Assembly (NCBI GenBank): GCA_040635515.1
Contig: JBEYHY010000010.1
Span: 62,001-126,000, forward strand
Origin: Prauserella_A sp040635515
GTDB lineage: Bacteria > Actinomycetota > Actinomycetes > Mycobacteriales > Pseudonocardiaceae
Direction: 5' to 3'
DNA: 64,000 bases
The translations under genes were made by a program, and so were the position numbers. The notes under the pieces are model-generated. The model was given only the letters and a program-made list of their open reading frames with translations. It was not told the DNA's origin and did not search any database. Numbering within the stretch: the stretch's first letter is position 1; the number at the start of each line of letters is the position of its first letter. Shown here one piece after another: positions 43,504 through 50,577 of this stretch.

Positions 43504-44130
43504 ATGCGGGCCGAGGAGCTGATGTCCCGCCCCGTGGTGACGGTGACGGAGCGGACCTCGGTCAAGGAAGCGGCCAGGTTGCTGTCCGAACACGGGTTCA
43601 CCTCGCTGCCCGTGGTCGCCGGGGACACCGCGGACACCGGGGACACCGGCGACGCCGTGCTGAAGGGGATCGTGACGGAGGCCGACCTGCTGCGCGATCG
43701 GATCCCTCCCGGGATCACGGGTGAGCGGTCCGCCGCGAGGCAGGTACCGCCGACGACGGTCGGTGAGGTGATGACCAGTCCCGCCGTGGCCCGCTCGCGG
43801 AAGGCGGACATCGCCGAGCTGGTGTCGGTGCTGCTGGCCGAGGGATTCCACGCGATGCCCATTGTGGACGGTCAGCGAGTCGCGGGGATAGTGACGCGAA
43901 GGGATCTGGTGCGTGCGCTGTCCCGTGACGACACCACGATCGCCAGGGATGTGCGGCGGCGGCTCATGATCTACGGGGGAGCCGACCGGTGGACCGTGGA
44001 CGTGCGCGACGGTGTCGCCAGCATCGTCGACGAGTACGACGATGCCGCCGACCGGCACGTGGCGACCCTGCTCGCCGAGTCGGTACCGGGAGTCACCAGC
44101 GCCAGCACCATCCACCGCCCCGCCGACTGA
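43504..44130 (+). CDS. CBS-pair protein with C-terminal BON-like domain
   Basis: 208 residues, with the ATG immediately after the USP stop. CBS motif 1 begins MSRPVVTVTERTSVKEAARL and CBS motif 2 begins VGEVMTSPAVARSRKADIAE; both end in GIVTxxDLxR-type strands. The last ~60 residues (VRRRLMIYGG, WTVDVRDGVASIVDEYDD) resemble a BON domain. CBS pairs sense adenine nucleotides. DosR-regulated hrp1 (Rv2626c) is a related CBS-only protein. Between the CBS motifs is a short GDTADTGDTGD repeat. Confidence 0.9.
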   Translation: MRAEELMSRPVVTVTERTSVKEAARLLSEHGFTSLPVVAGDTADTGDTGDAVLKGIVTEADLLRDRIPPGITGERSAARQVPPTTVGEVMTSPAVARSRKADIAELVSVLLAEGFHAMPIVDGQRVAGIVTRRDLVRALSRDDTTIARDVRRRLMIYGGADRWTVDVRDGVASIVDEYDDAADRHVATLLAESVPGVTSASTIHRPAD

Positions 44131-44140
44131 CCCGCGCGCC

Positions 44141-44250
44141 CCGCGAGTCCCCCGCCCAGGACGCCGAGATCCGCACTCAGGACGCCGAGAGCCGCGCTCA
44201 GGACGCCGAGAGCCGCGCTCAGGACGGCGACATCCGCGTTCGCGGATCGG
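44141..44250. repeat. 21-bp tandem repeat array D
   Basis: Immediately downstream of the CBS gene stop, a head GCGAGTCCCCCGCCCAGGAC is followed by four units (GCCGAGATCCGCACTCAGGA, two near-identical GCCGAGAGCCGCGCTCAGGA, and one degenerate). It is in plus orientation. The 305-bp gap 44131-44435 contains this array and a DosR-like box, nothing else recognisable. Confidence 0.87.
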
Positions 44251-44321
44251 CGGCCCGCCGGAGCCACAAGGTCACGCCGCCGACGAGAGCGCAGGGTGTT
44301 CGTCCTGGTCAGCGAGCTGAA

Positions 44322-44339
44322 CAGGGACCTAATGCCCTG
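44322..44339. promoter_or_regulatory. DosR-box-like palindrome upstream of nitroreductase gene
   Basis: CAGGGACCTAATGCCCTG, an imperfect palindrome with CAGGG/CCCTG arms. Its 14-base core GGGACCTAATGCCC matches GGGACTWWAGTCCC at 11 positions by eye, the best fit among the three single sites. It ends 96 bp before ATG 44436. Confidence 0.6.
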
Positions 44340-44435
44340 CTATCGGGGGACGACTGACCGCTGCGTGCCGCGGGGTATCCGGTTGATGCTTGAGGCAGGC
44401 GTTACCTCCACCGGCGACCTCGACTTGGAGGCCTG

Positions 44436-45440
44436 ATGGCTGACCCGATACCCGGCGCCGATTCCCGCACGCACCATGCCCTCGATGCCGCGCTGAGAGC
44501 GGCGGTCAGGGCACCTTCTCCGCACAACACCCAGCCTTGGCGGTTTTTCGTCGAGGACGGGCACATCGACGTGCTGCTGGATCGGACGAGAGTGCTGAGG
44601 GTCGCCGATCCCGAGGGAAGAGAGGCGCTGCTCGCCTGCGGTGCCGCCGTGCTCAACCTGCGGGTCGCGCTCACGGCGGAGGCGATGGCCAGCACGGTCG
44701 AGCTACTGCCGGACAAGGGGGTTCCCGATCTGCTGGCCAGGGTGTGGCCGGGCCGCCCGCGCACACCGACCACCGAGGAACTGCGGCTGGCAAGGATGAT
44801 CGGCCGCAGGCACACCAATCGCAGGCCCTTCGACGACAGGGCGGTGCCCGCACACGTGCGGCACACGCTGACCGTGGCCGCGGCCGAAGAGGGGGCACGG
44901 CTGATCCTGCTGGAACAGCCACGCCTCGATCGGCTCGCCGTGCTGCTGCGCAGGGCCGACCACGAGCAGGCAGGCGATCCTGCCTTCCGGGCCGAGCTGC
45001 GCGCCTGGACCCACGAGGGCGACGGCAGGCGCGACGGGGTTCCCTATTCGGCCGGTGGCCCGCGAGCGCTGAGGGAAGGACTGCTCGCACTGCGCGACTA
45101 CGGCAACGGAGTGCCGGGCACGACGAGGCACGAGCGCGAGTTCGAGCGCGCGCCGCTGGTCGGTGTGCTGACCACGAGCGGGGACACCCGGCGGCACGCG
45201 CTGCGCGCGGGGCAGGCGATGGAGCGGGTGCTGCTCACGGCGACATCCGCCGGACTGAACGCCTCCTTCCTCGCCCAGCCCATCGAGATCGGCTCCGCGC
45301 GCGAGGAACTGCGTTCGATCCTCGGCGAACACGAATACCCGCAGACGGTGCTGCGGTTCGGTTTCGGCTATCCGGGCGGGCTCACGCCGCGCAGGACGGT
45401 CGACGAGGTCACGAGATGGGGTGGGTGGCGTGACGGTTAG
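44436..45440 (+). CDS. Acg-family (Rv2032/Rv3131-like) nitroreductase-fold protein
   Basis: 334 residues. The family hallmark AAVRAPSPHNTQPWRFFV is at the N-terminus, with IGRRHTNRRPF in the middle and LLTATSAGLNASFLAQPIE near the end. Acg-type proteins are putative FMN-binding nitroreductase relatives in the DosR regulon (Rv2032, Rv3127, Rv3131). Acg itself has been proposed to sequester flavin rather than catalyse. The upstream DosR-like box at 44322 supports dormancy control. A degenerate relative follows directly. Confidence 0.9.
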   Translation: MADPIPGADSRTHHALDAALRAAVRAPSPHNTQPWRFFVEDGHIDVLLDRTRVLRVADPEGREALLACGAAVLNLRVALTAEAMASTVELLPDKGVPDLLARVWPGRPRTPTTEELRLARMIGRRHTNRRPFDDRAVPAHVRHTLTVAAAEEGARLILLEQPRLDRLAVLLRRADHEQAGDPAFRAELRAWTHEGDGRRDGVPYSAGGPRALREGLLALRDYGNGVPGTTRHEREFERAPLVGVLTTSGDTRRHALRAGQAMERVLLTATSAGLNASFLAQPIEIGSAREELRSILGEHEYPQTVLRFGFGYPGGLTPRRTVDEVTRWGGWRDG

Positions 45441-46203
45441 CCCGGTGCTGGGGGCCGGTACCCGGCACGCGTGGTCGGCGGAGGAGAAGGGCGTGCTCGC
45501 CAGCGCCGCGCGCAACGCCCTGCACTGCGGGGTGGGCAGCGCCTGGATCCTGCGGGTGCGGGAACACGACGTCGAAGTGCACGAACGGTTTCACGCGACC
45601 AGCTGGCACCACGAAGGGGCGGGAAGGGACAGGGTAATCGCGTGTGGTGCCGCGCTGGCGGGTGTCGTCGTCGCCGTGCGCGTTCTCGGCTGGCTGCCGG
45701 AAATCACGCTGCTCGGCGACCCGGCGCGGCCCGAGCTCGTCGCGACCGTCGGTGCCAGTACCCGCCACCGGCCCTCGGCGCGCGACGTGCGCCGGTTCAA
45801 GGCGGGATTCGGCAGGCAACGGCATCGCGGCGCGATCGACCCCGGCGAACTCGATCCGGCGTTGGTCGAGGAACTGGTGACCGCGGGGGAGGGACAGGGA
45901 GTGACCGTGGTGCCCGTTTCGGCGTTCGCTCCGGTCAACCGCAAACAGACACTCGATCCGGGATTGCTCATCGTCACCGCGGCCGACGGCCGCAGGGACC
46001 AGGTCGCCGCTGGTGTCGCGATGCAGCACTGCGCGCTTGCCGCCTCGGCGCGGGGCTTGACGGCGGAACCGCGGACGGGTCCCTTCCAGTTCCGCGAATT
46101 CCGCCGGAGAGTGCTGCGCGGCAGGGGCCTCAGCGGCAGTCCCCAGCTGCTGCTGCGCCTGGGCGAGCGCGGACCGGTTGAGCCGGGCTCGCGGCAGGGA
46201 TAA
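45430..46203 (+). CDS. Degenerate Acg-like nitroreductase-fold protein
   Basis: About 257 residues from GTG 45430, overlapping the preceding gene by 11 nt. The general order of Acg proteins can be followed (WSAEEKGVLASAARNALHC, ACGAALAGVVVAV, TRHRPSARDVRRFKAGF, MQHCALAASARGL). However, the APSxHNTQPW flavin-site motif is replaced by LHCGVGSAWI, and much of the middle is missing compared with the 334-residue neighbour. The reading frame is open, so it is not an obvious pseudogene; it may be a structural or regulatory partner. GTG 45421 is an alternative start. Confidence 0.75.
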   Translation: MTVSPVLGAGTRHAWSAEEKGVLASAARNALHCGVGSAWILRVREHDVEVHERFHATSWHHEGAGRDRVIACGAALAGVVVAVRVLGWLPEITLLGDPARPELVATVGASTRHRPSARDVRRFKAGFGRQRHRGAIDPGELDPALVEELVTAGEGQGVTVVPVSAFAPVNRKQTLDPGLLIVTAADGRRDQVAAGVAMQHCALAASARGLTAEPRTGPFQFREFRRRVLRGRGLSGSPQLLLRLGERGPVEPGSRQG

Positions 46204-46282
46204 TCTCGCCGGATACCACGTTTGCCCGATCTCGGCCGGGTTACTCCGGCGCGACGGAGGGCGGCGAGTGGACGGAGAGTGA

Positions 46283-48016
46283 ATGCCCGAGAACCCGGGA
46301 ACCGATGACGCGGCGCGGCGGGAGCCGGCCTCGGAGGGGCTTGCCGGGCTGAGGCTGGACGAGTTGCTGCACGAGGTACAGGAACGGCTCGCCCAGATCG
46401 TCAGGACAAGGGACCGGCTGCAGGGGCTGCTCGACGCGGTGCTCGCCGTCGCCACCGGTCTCGAACTGGACTCCACCCTCCAGCGCATCGTGCAGGCGGC
46501 GACCGAGCTGGTCGACGCGAAATACGGTGCGCTGGGCGTGCTGTCGGAGGAAGGCGGCCTTTCCGAGTTCGTCTACGTCGGCATCGACGAGCGGGCGAGG
46601 TCGCAGATGGGGCACCTGCCCGAAGGCAGAGGACTGCTGGGCGTGCTCATCGAGGATCCGAGACCGGTGCGGGTCGCCGACCTGTCCCGGCATCCGGCTT
46701 CGGTCGGTTTCCCCCGCAACCATCCGCCCATGCACAGCTTCCTCGGCGTTCCGGTGCGGGTGCGTGACAGGGTGTTCGGCAACCTGTACCTCACGGAGAA
46801 GCGGGACGGCGCCGAATTCACCCCCGACGACGAGGTGGTGCTGCAGGCGCTGGCCGCGGCGGCAGGCGTTGCCGTCGACAACGCGCGGTTGTTCGAGCAG
46901 TCGCGGATGCGGGAACGCTGGCTCGGCGCCGTCGCCGAGATCAACGGCGAACTGCTTGGAGGAGCTTCGGTCGACGCGACCCTGCGGCTGATCGTGCGGC
47001 GCGTGTGCGAACTGGCCGGGGCGGGCGACGCACTGCTGCTGGCCGAGGACGAGGGAACGGAACTGATCTCGGTGGGCGTCGTGGCGGGCGAGCGGGGCTC
47101 AAGCCTGCTGGGCATCACCGTGGACACGGCGGGGGAGTCGGAGATCGCCGAGGCCATGCGAGCGGGGGAGCCCCGGCTACTCGCCGACCTCGCCGCCGTG
47201 CTTCCCGACGAGCCGAAGGTGGGCTCCTCCGGATTCGGGCCAGCCGTCGCCGTGCCGCTGAGCAGCTCCTCCGGCGCGGGTGGCGTGCTCATCGTTGCGA
47301 GAGCGAAGGGGGAGGCCGGATTCGGCTCCGAGCAGTTGCCGATGTTGTCCTCGCTGGCCGACCAGGCCGCCGTCGCGCTCGAATTCGCGGAGAAACAACG
47401 CAATCAGCGGCTGCTCGACGTGCTCGCCGACCGCGACCGGATCGCGCAGGACCTCCACGATCACGTGATCCAGCGGCTGTTCGCCACCGGGATGAGCCTG
47501 CAGGGCACATTGCGCCGCATCACCGATCAGCCCGCCCGCGACAGGGTGCAGCACTCGGTCGAGCAACTCGACCGCACGGTGCGGGAAATCCGTACGTCCA
47601 TTTTCGACCTGCACACGGCGGGAACCGACCGGCCGGCGAGCCTGCGGCGCAGACTGCTCGACGTGATCACGGACGTGTCGGCCGACGCGACGGTGTCACC
47701 TTCGATGCGCGTATCGGGGGCCGTCGACACGTTCGTGCCACCGACGCTGGCCGAACACGCCGAGGCGGTGCTGCGGGAAGGACTCAGCAACGCGCTGCGG
47801 CACTCGGGGGCCGACGAGATCGTGGTGACGGTCGACGCGAGCCCGCGCGAACTGACCATCGAGGTCGCCGACAACGGCGTCGGCATCACCGAAGGCGGTC
47901 ACCGCAGCGGCCTCGACAACCTCCGGCGCCGAGCGCAGCAGTGCGGAGGGACCGCGTCGGTGCTCTCCGGCGAGACCGGGGGAACCGTCATGCGCTGGCG
48001 GGTACCGCTCGGTTGA
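46283..48016 (+). CDS. dosS: DosS/DevS-like heme GAF sensor histidine kinase
   Basis: 577 residues from ATG 46283. GAF-A (~residues 55-205) closely resembles mycobacterial DosS, including GFPRNHPPMHSFLGVPVRV, whose His corresponds to the proximal heme ligand (DosS His149). GAF-B is at ~220-375. The HisKA_3 phosphoacceptor is in IAQDLHDHVIQRLF (~395). The ATPase domain has EGLSNALRHSGA (N-box) and VADNGVGI (G1). DosS senses O2, NO and CO and phosphorylates DosR. Unlike the devR-devS operon of M. tuberculosis, the regulator gene here is convergent, 11 bp away. Confidence 0.9.
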   Translation: MPENPGTDDAARREPASEGLAGLRLDELLHEVQERLAQIVRTRDRLQGLLDAVLAVATGLELDSTLQRIVQAATELVDAKYGALGVLSEEGGLSEFVYVGIDERARSQMGHLPEGRGLLGVLIEDPRPVRVADLSRHPASVGFPRNHPPMHSFLGVPVRVRDRVFGNLYLTEKRDGAEFTPDDEVVLQALAAAAGVAVDNARLFEQSRMRERWLGAVAEINGELLGGASVDATLRLIVRRVCELAGAGDALLLAEDEGTELISVGVVAGERGSSLLGITVDTAGESEIAEAMRAGEPRLLADLAAVLPDEPKVGSSGFGPAVAVPLSSSSGAGGVLIVARAKGEAGFGSEQLPMLSSLADQAAVALEFAEKQRNQRLLDVLADRDRIAQDLHDHVIQRLFATGMSLQGTLRRITDQPARDRVQHSVEQLDRTVREIRTSIFDLHTAGTDRPASLRRRLLDVITDVSADATVSPSMRVSGAVDTFVPPTLAEHAEAVLREGLSNALRHSGADEIVVTVDASPRELTIEVADNGVGITEGGHRSGLDNLRRRAQQCGGTASVLSGETGGTVMRWRVPLG

Positions 48017-48027
48017 CCCGGGCGTGC

Positions 48028-48687
48028 CTACTCCTGAGGCGGTTTCACGCCGCCGGACTTGCGCAGCTCGGTGGCCAGCACCGCGGCCTGCGTCCTGCGC
48101 TGCATCCCGAGTTTGCCGAGCAGCCGCGACACGTAGTTCTTGACCGTCTTCTCGGCGAGGAAGAGCCGCTCGGCGATCTCCCTGTTGGTCATCCCCTCAC
48201 CGATCAGCTCGAACACCGCCTTTTCCTGCTCCGACAGCGAGGAAACGGGATCGGCCTCGACCCGCTCCCTGCGGATGCGGCTCATGAGTGCCGCGGTGGT
48301 GCGGCTGTCCAGCAGCGAACCGCCCATGCCGACCGTCCTGACGGCCGAAACGATGTCCGAACCGAGTACCTGCTTGAGCACGAATCCGGAGGCGCCGGCC
48401 ATGATCGCGTTGAAAAGCGCCTCGTCGTCGGCGTAGGAGGTCAGCATCAGGCAGCGCAGGCCCGCGACGACCGACAGCAGTTCCCTGCACAACTCCACTC
48501 CGTTGCCGTCGGGAAGCCGGACATCGAGCACCGCGACATCGGCGCCGGAGCCGGGAACCCTGGCCAGTGCCTCGCTCACCGAAGCCGCCTCACCGGCGAT
48601 CTCCATGTCCTGCTCATCCGCGAGCAGGTCGGCAAGACCGCGCCGCACGATTTCGTGGTCGTCGACGAGGAACACGCGGATCGTCAC
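48028..48687 (-). CDS. dosR: DosR/DevR-like NarL-family response regulator
   Basis: About 219 residues from GTG 48685-48687. The receiver domain begins IRVFLVDDHEIVRRGL, with phospho-Asp in VAVLDVRLPDGNG (~Asp54). The LuxR-type HTH is in TNREIAERLFLAEKTVKNYV, and the AEKTVKNYVSRLL recognition helix equals DosR of M. tuberculosis, where Lys and Asn residues here contact the GGGAC box. A TATGGT -10-like box just before the GTG suggests a leaderless transcript. Several DosR-like boxes lie 60-140 bp upstream (48746-48827), consistent with autoregulation. Confidence 0.9.
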   Translation of the reverse strand: MTIRVFLVDDHEIVRRGLADLLADEQDMEIAGEAASVSEALARVPGSGADVAVLDVRLPDGNGVELCRELLSVVAGLRCLMLTSYADDEALFNAIMAGASGFVLKQVLGSDIVSAVRTVGMGGSLLDSRTTAALMSRIRRERVEADPVSSLSEQEKAVFELIGEGMTNREIAERLFLAEKTVKNYVSRLLGKLGMQRRTQAAVLATELRKSGGVKPPQE

Positions 48688-48745
48688 CTCAACACCATAG
48701 CCCGGCACGGCCGTCGCCAGGTGATCCAGAAGTCTGCGGCGGCAC

Positions 48746-48760
48746 GGGACTTTCGGCACT
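48746..48760. promoter_or_regulatory. DosR-box-like site, regulator/nitroreductase intergenic
   Basis: GGGACTTTCGGCACT fits the reported hypoxic motif form GGGACTTNNGNCCCT at 11 of 12 defined positions by eye. It lies about 60 bp upstream of the dosR GTG and 108 bp upstream of the nitroreductase ATG, so it could serve both. Confidence 0.6.
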
Positions 48761-48798
48761 ATTCGCGGTGGTGAGCCTCGTGGCTGGGTGGCTGAGGC

Positions 48799-48827
48799 CG
48801 GAAGTCCCTTGTCGCAAGGGACTTCCG
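48799..48827. promoter_or_regulatory. 13-bp-arm inverted repeat built of GGGACT half-sites
   Basis: Perfect 13-bp arms CGGAAGTCCCTTG (48799-48811) and CAAGGGACTTCCG (48815-48827) around TCG. Each arm holds a GGGACTTCCG half-site facing outward, the reverse of the usual inward DosR arrangement. Read on the minus strand, the left arm plus flank gives GGGACTTCCGGCCTC, a second DosR-like box. The element ends 40 bp before the nitroreductase ATG at 48868. A regulatory hairpin is an alternative. Confidence 0.6.
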
Positions 48828-48867
48828 TATCGTGCGAAGCCGCCGAGTTTCCGGGATGGTGTCAATC

Positions 48868-49902
48868 ATGAGCGAGCGGCACGAATGGTCGGCGGGTGAG
48901 ACCGACGTGCTCGCACGGGCGGTGGTCAGGGCTCCTTCCGTGCACAACACGCAACCGTGGTCACTGGAGCTGGCCGAGGGGCAGGCCGCGCTGTACGAGC
49001 GTGCCGATCTGGCGCTGCCCTTCCACGATCTACTGGGCAGGGACAGGTCGATTTCCTGCGGCGCCGCCGTCGAGCACCTCGAACTGGGGATGCACGTGCT
49101 CGGTGTCGCCACCGACCTGCGGCTGCTTCCCGACCCGGCCGATCCCTCCGTCGTGGCCAGGCTGTTCGCCGCCGGTTCGCGCGTGCCAACGGATGTGGAC
49201 CTGCACCGGTACTCGGCCATCGCCCGCAGGCGCAGCTACCGGCACCGCTTCGCGGCGACGGCCGTGTCCGACTACGCGCGCAAGGACCTGATCGCCGCCG
49301 CTTCCTCCGACGGCGTCACGGTGAAACCGCTGCACGGCAACGCGGAGTACACCGCGCTCGCCGACCTGCTGGAGTACGCGGGCGTCGCGGCGAGGGCCGA
49401 TCGCGGCTACCAGCGGGAACTCGCGCTGTGGACCATCAGGGACGAGCGCTCGCACGTACACGGCGCGGGCATCGCGGGAAGCGCGCTGCCCGCTTCGACC
49501 CTGCCGTGGGCCGGCATCGTGCGCGCCCGCACCTCGGTACCCGACCGGCAGACACTGGCCGAGCGGCTGGCGGGTGAGACGGTGCTCGTGTTCGGCACGG
49601 CCGGAGACGCCAGGATCGATCACATCCGGGTCGGTATGGCGATGGAGCGCACCTGGCTCGCCGCGGTCGACATGGGCCTCGTCGCCGCCGTGCAAACCCA
49701 GCCGCTGCACCTTTCCGAGGTACGCGCGAGCCTCGCGACATCCCTGGAACTGCCGGGTTGCCCGCAGTTGCTGATGCGCGTGGGGCACGCGGCGGGGCCC
49801 GTTCCGCAGAGTCCCCGGCGGCGGGAGGCCGAACTGCTGCGGCCCTCCCCGCGCAACGGAAACGGCGCCACGCCGGTGAGCGAAGACTCGCTAACGTCCT
49901 GA
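48868..49902 (+). CDS. Acg-family nitroreductase-fold protein
   Basis: 344 residues from ATG 48868 (48856 is an upstream option). It carries the hallmark VVRAPSVHNTQPWSLEL, then IARRRSYRHRFAA and MERTWLAAVDMGLVAAVQTQPL. It is a putative FMN-binding protein of the Rv3127/Rv3131 group, members of the mycobacterial DosR regulon. Its promoter region contains the densest cluster of DosR-like elements in the window. It overlaps the convergent second response-regulator gene by 12 nt. Confidence 0.9.
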   Translation: MSERHEWSAGETDVLARAVVRAPSVHNTQPWSLELAEGQAALYERADLALPFHDLLGRDRSISCGAAVEHLELGMHVLGVATDLRLLPDPADPSVVARLFAAGSRVPTDVDLHRYSAIARRRSYRHRFAATAVSDYARKDLIAAASSDGVTVKPLHGNAEYTALADLLEYAGVAARADRGYQRELALWTIRDERSHVHGAGIAGSALPASTLPWAGIVRARTSVPDRQTLAERLAGETVLVFGTAGDARIDHIRVGMAMERTWLAAVDMGLVAAVQTQPLHLSEVRASLATSLELPGCPQLLMRVGHAAGPVPQSPRRREAELLRPSPRNGNGATPVSEDSLTS

Positions 49903-50577
49903 GGCCGAGCCCGCCGGGCCCCGCCCGTCGTCCGAGCCGGGAGCCCCACGGCGCCGGGCCGCGAAAACGGCAGCCTCGGTCCGGCGTTCGAATCCCAGCT
50001 TGTGCAGTAACGACGACACATAGTTCTTGACCGTTTTCTCCGCGAGCACCAATTCCGCCGCGATCTGCCGGTTGGTCAGCCCCTTCGCGACGAGATCCAG
50101 CACCCTGCGTTCCTGCGGGCTGAGCGCCGCGTAACGCGGGTCGGGCTCGCGCTCGCCGCGCAGCTTCGTCAGCATCGCGTCGGTCAGGTGCGTGTCGAGC
50201 AACGTCCCGCCGCCCGCGACCGTGCGCACGGCCGAGATCAGCGCCGACCCGGAAATCTGCTTGAGCAGGTAGCCCGCCGCTCCGGCCATGATCGCCCCGA
50301 AAAGGGCCTCGTCGTCGGAAAACGAGGTGAGCATGAGGCACGCGGGTGGCGGCTCGATGGCGGCGCGGATGTCCCTGCACACGGTGACGCCTACTCCGTC
50401 GGGTAGGCGGACGTCGAGGATCGCGACGTCGGGCCGCGTGCCGGGGATCCTCGCCAGCGCCTCGGCCGCGGTACCGGCCTCGCCGACGACGCGCAGGTCC
50501 TGCTCGGCCTCCAGCACCGTCCGCAGGCCGGTTCGCACGACCTCGTGATCGTCGAGCAGGAACACCGAGATCGTCAT
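49891..50577 (-). CDS. Second DosR-like NarL-family response regulator
   Basis: 228 residues from ATG 50575-50577, overlapping the kinase stop by 4 nt. The receiver domain starts ISVFLLDDHEVVRTGL, with phospho-Asp in VAILDVRLPDGVG. The HTH has LTNRQIAAELVLAEKTVKNYV; the recognition helix AEKTVKNYVSSLL is almost the same as in DosR, so it could bind the same boxes. The C-terminal ~20 residues are an Arg/Gly-rich tail. It forms a coupled pair with the divergent kinase upstream. Confidence 0.9.
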   Translation of the reverse strand: MTISVFLLDDHEVVRTGLRTVLEAEQDLRVVGEAGTAAEALARIPGTRPDVAILDVRLPDGVGVTVCRDIRAAIEPPPACLMLTSFSDDEALFGAIMAGAAGYLLKQISGSALISAVRTVAGGGTLLDTHLTDAMLTKLRGEREPDPRYAALSPQERRVLDLVAKGLTNRQIAAELVLAEKTVKNYVSSLLHKLGFERRTEAAVFAARRRGAPGSDDGRGPAGSASGR

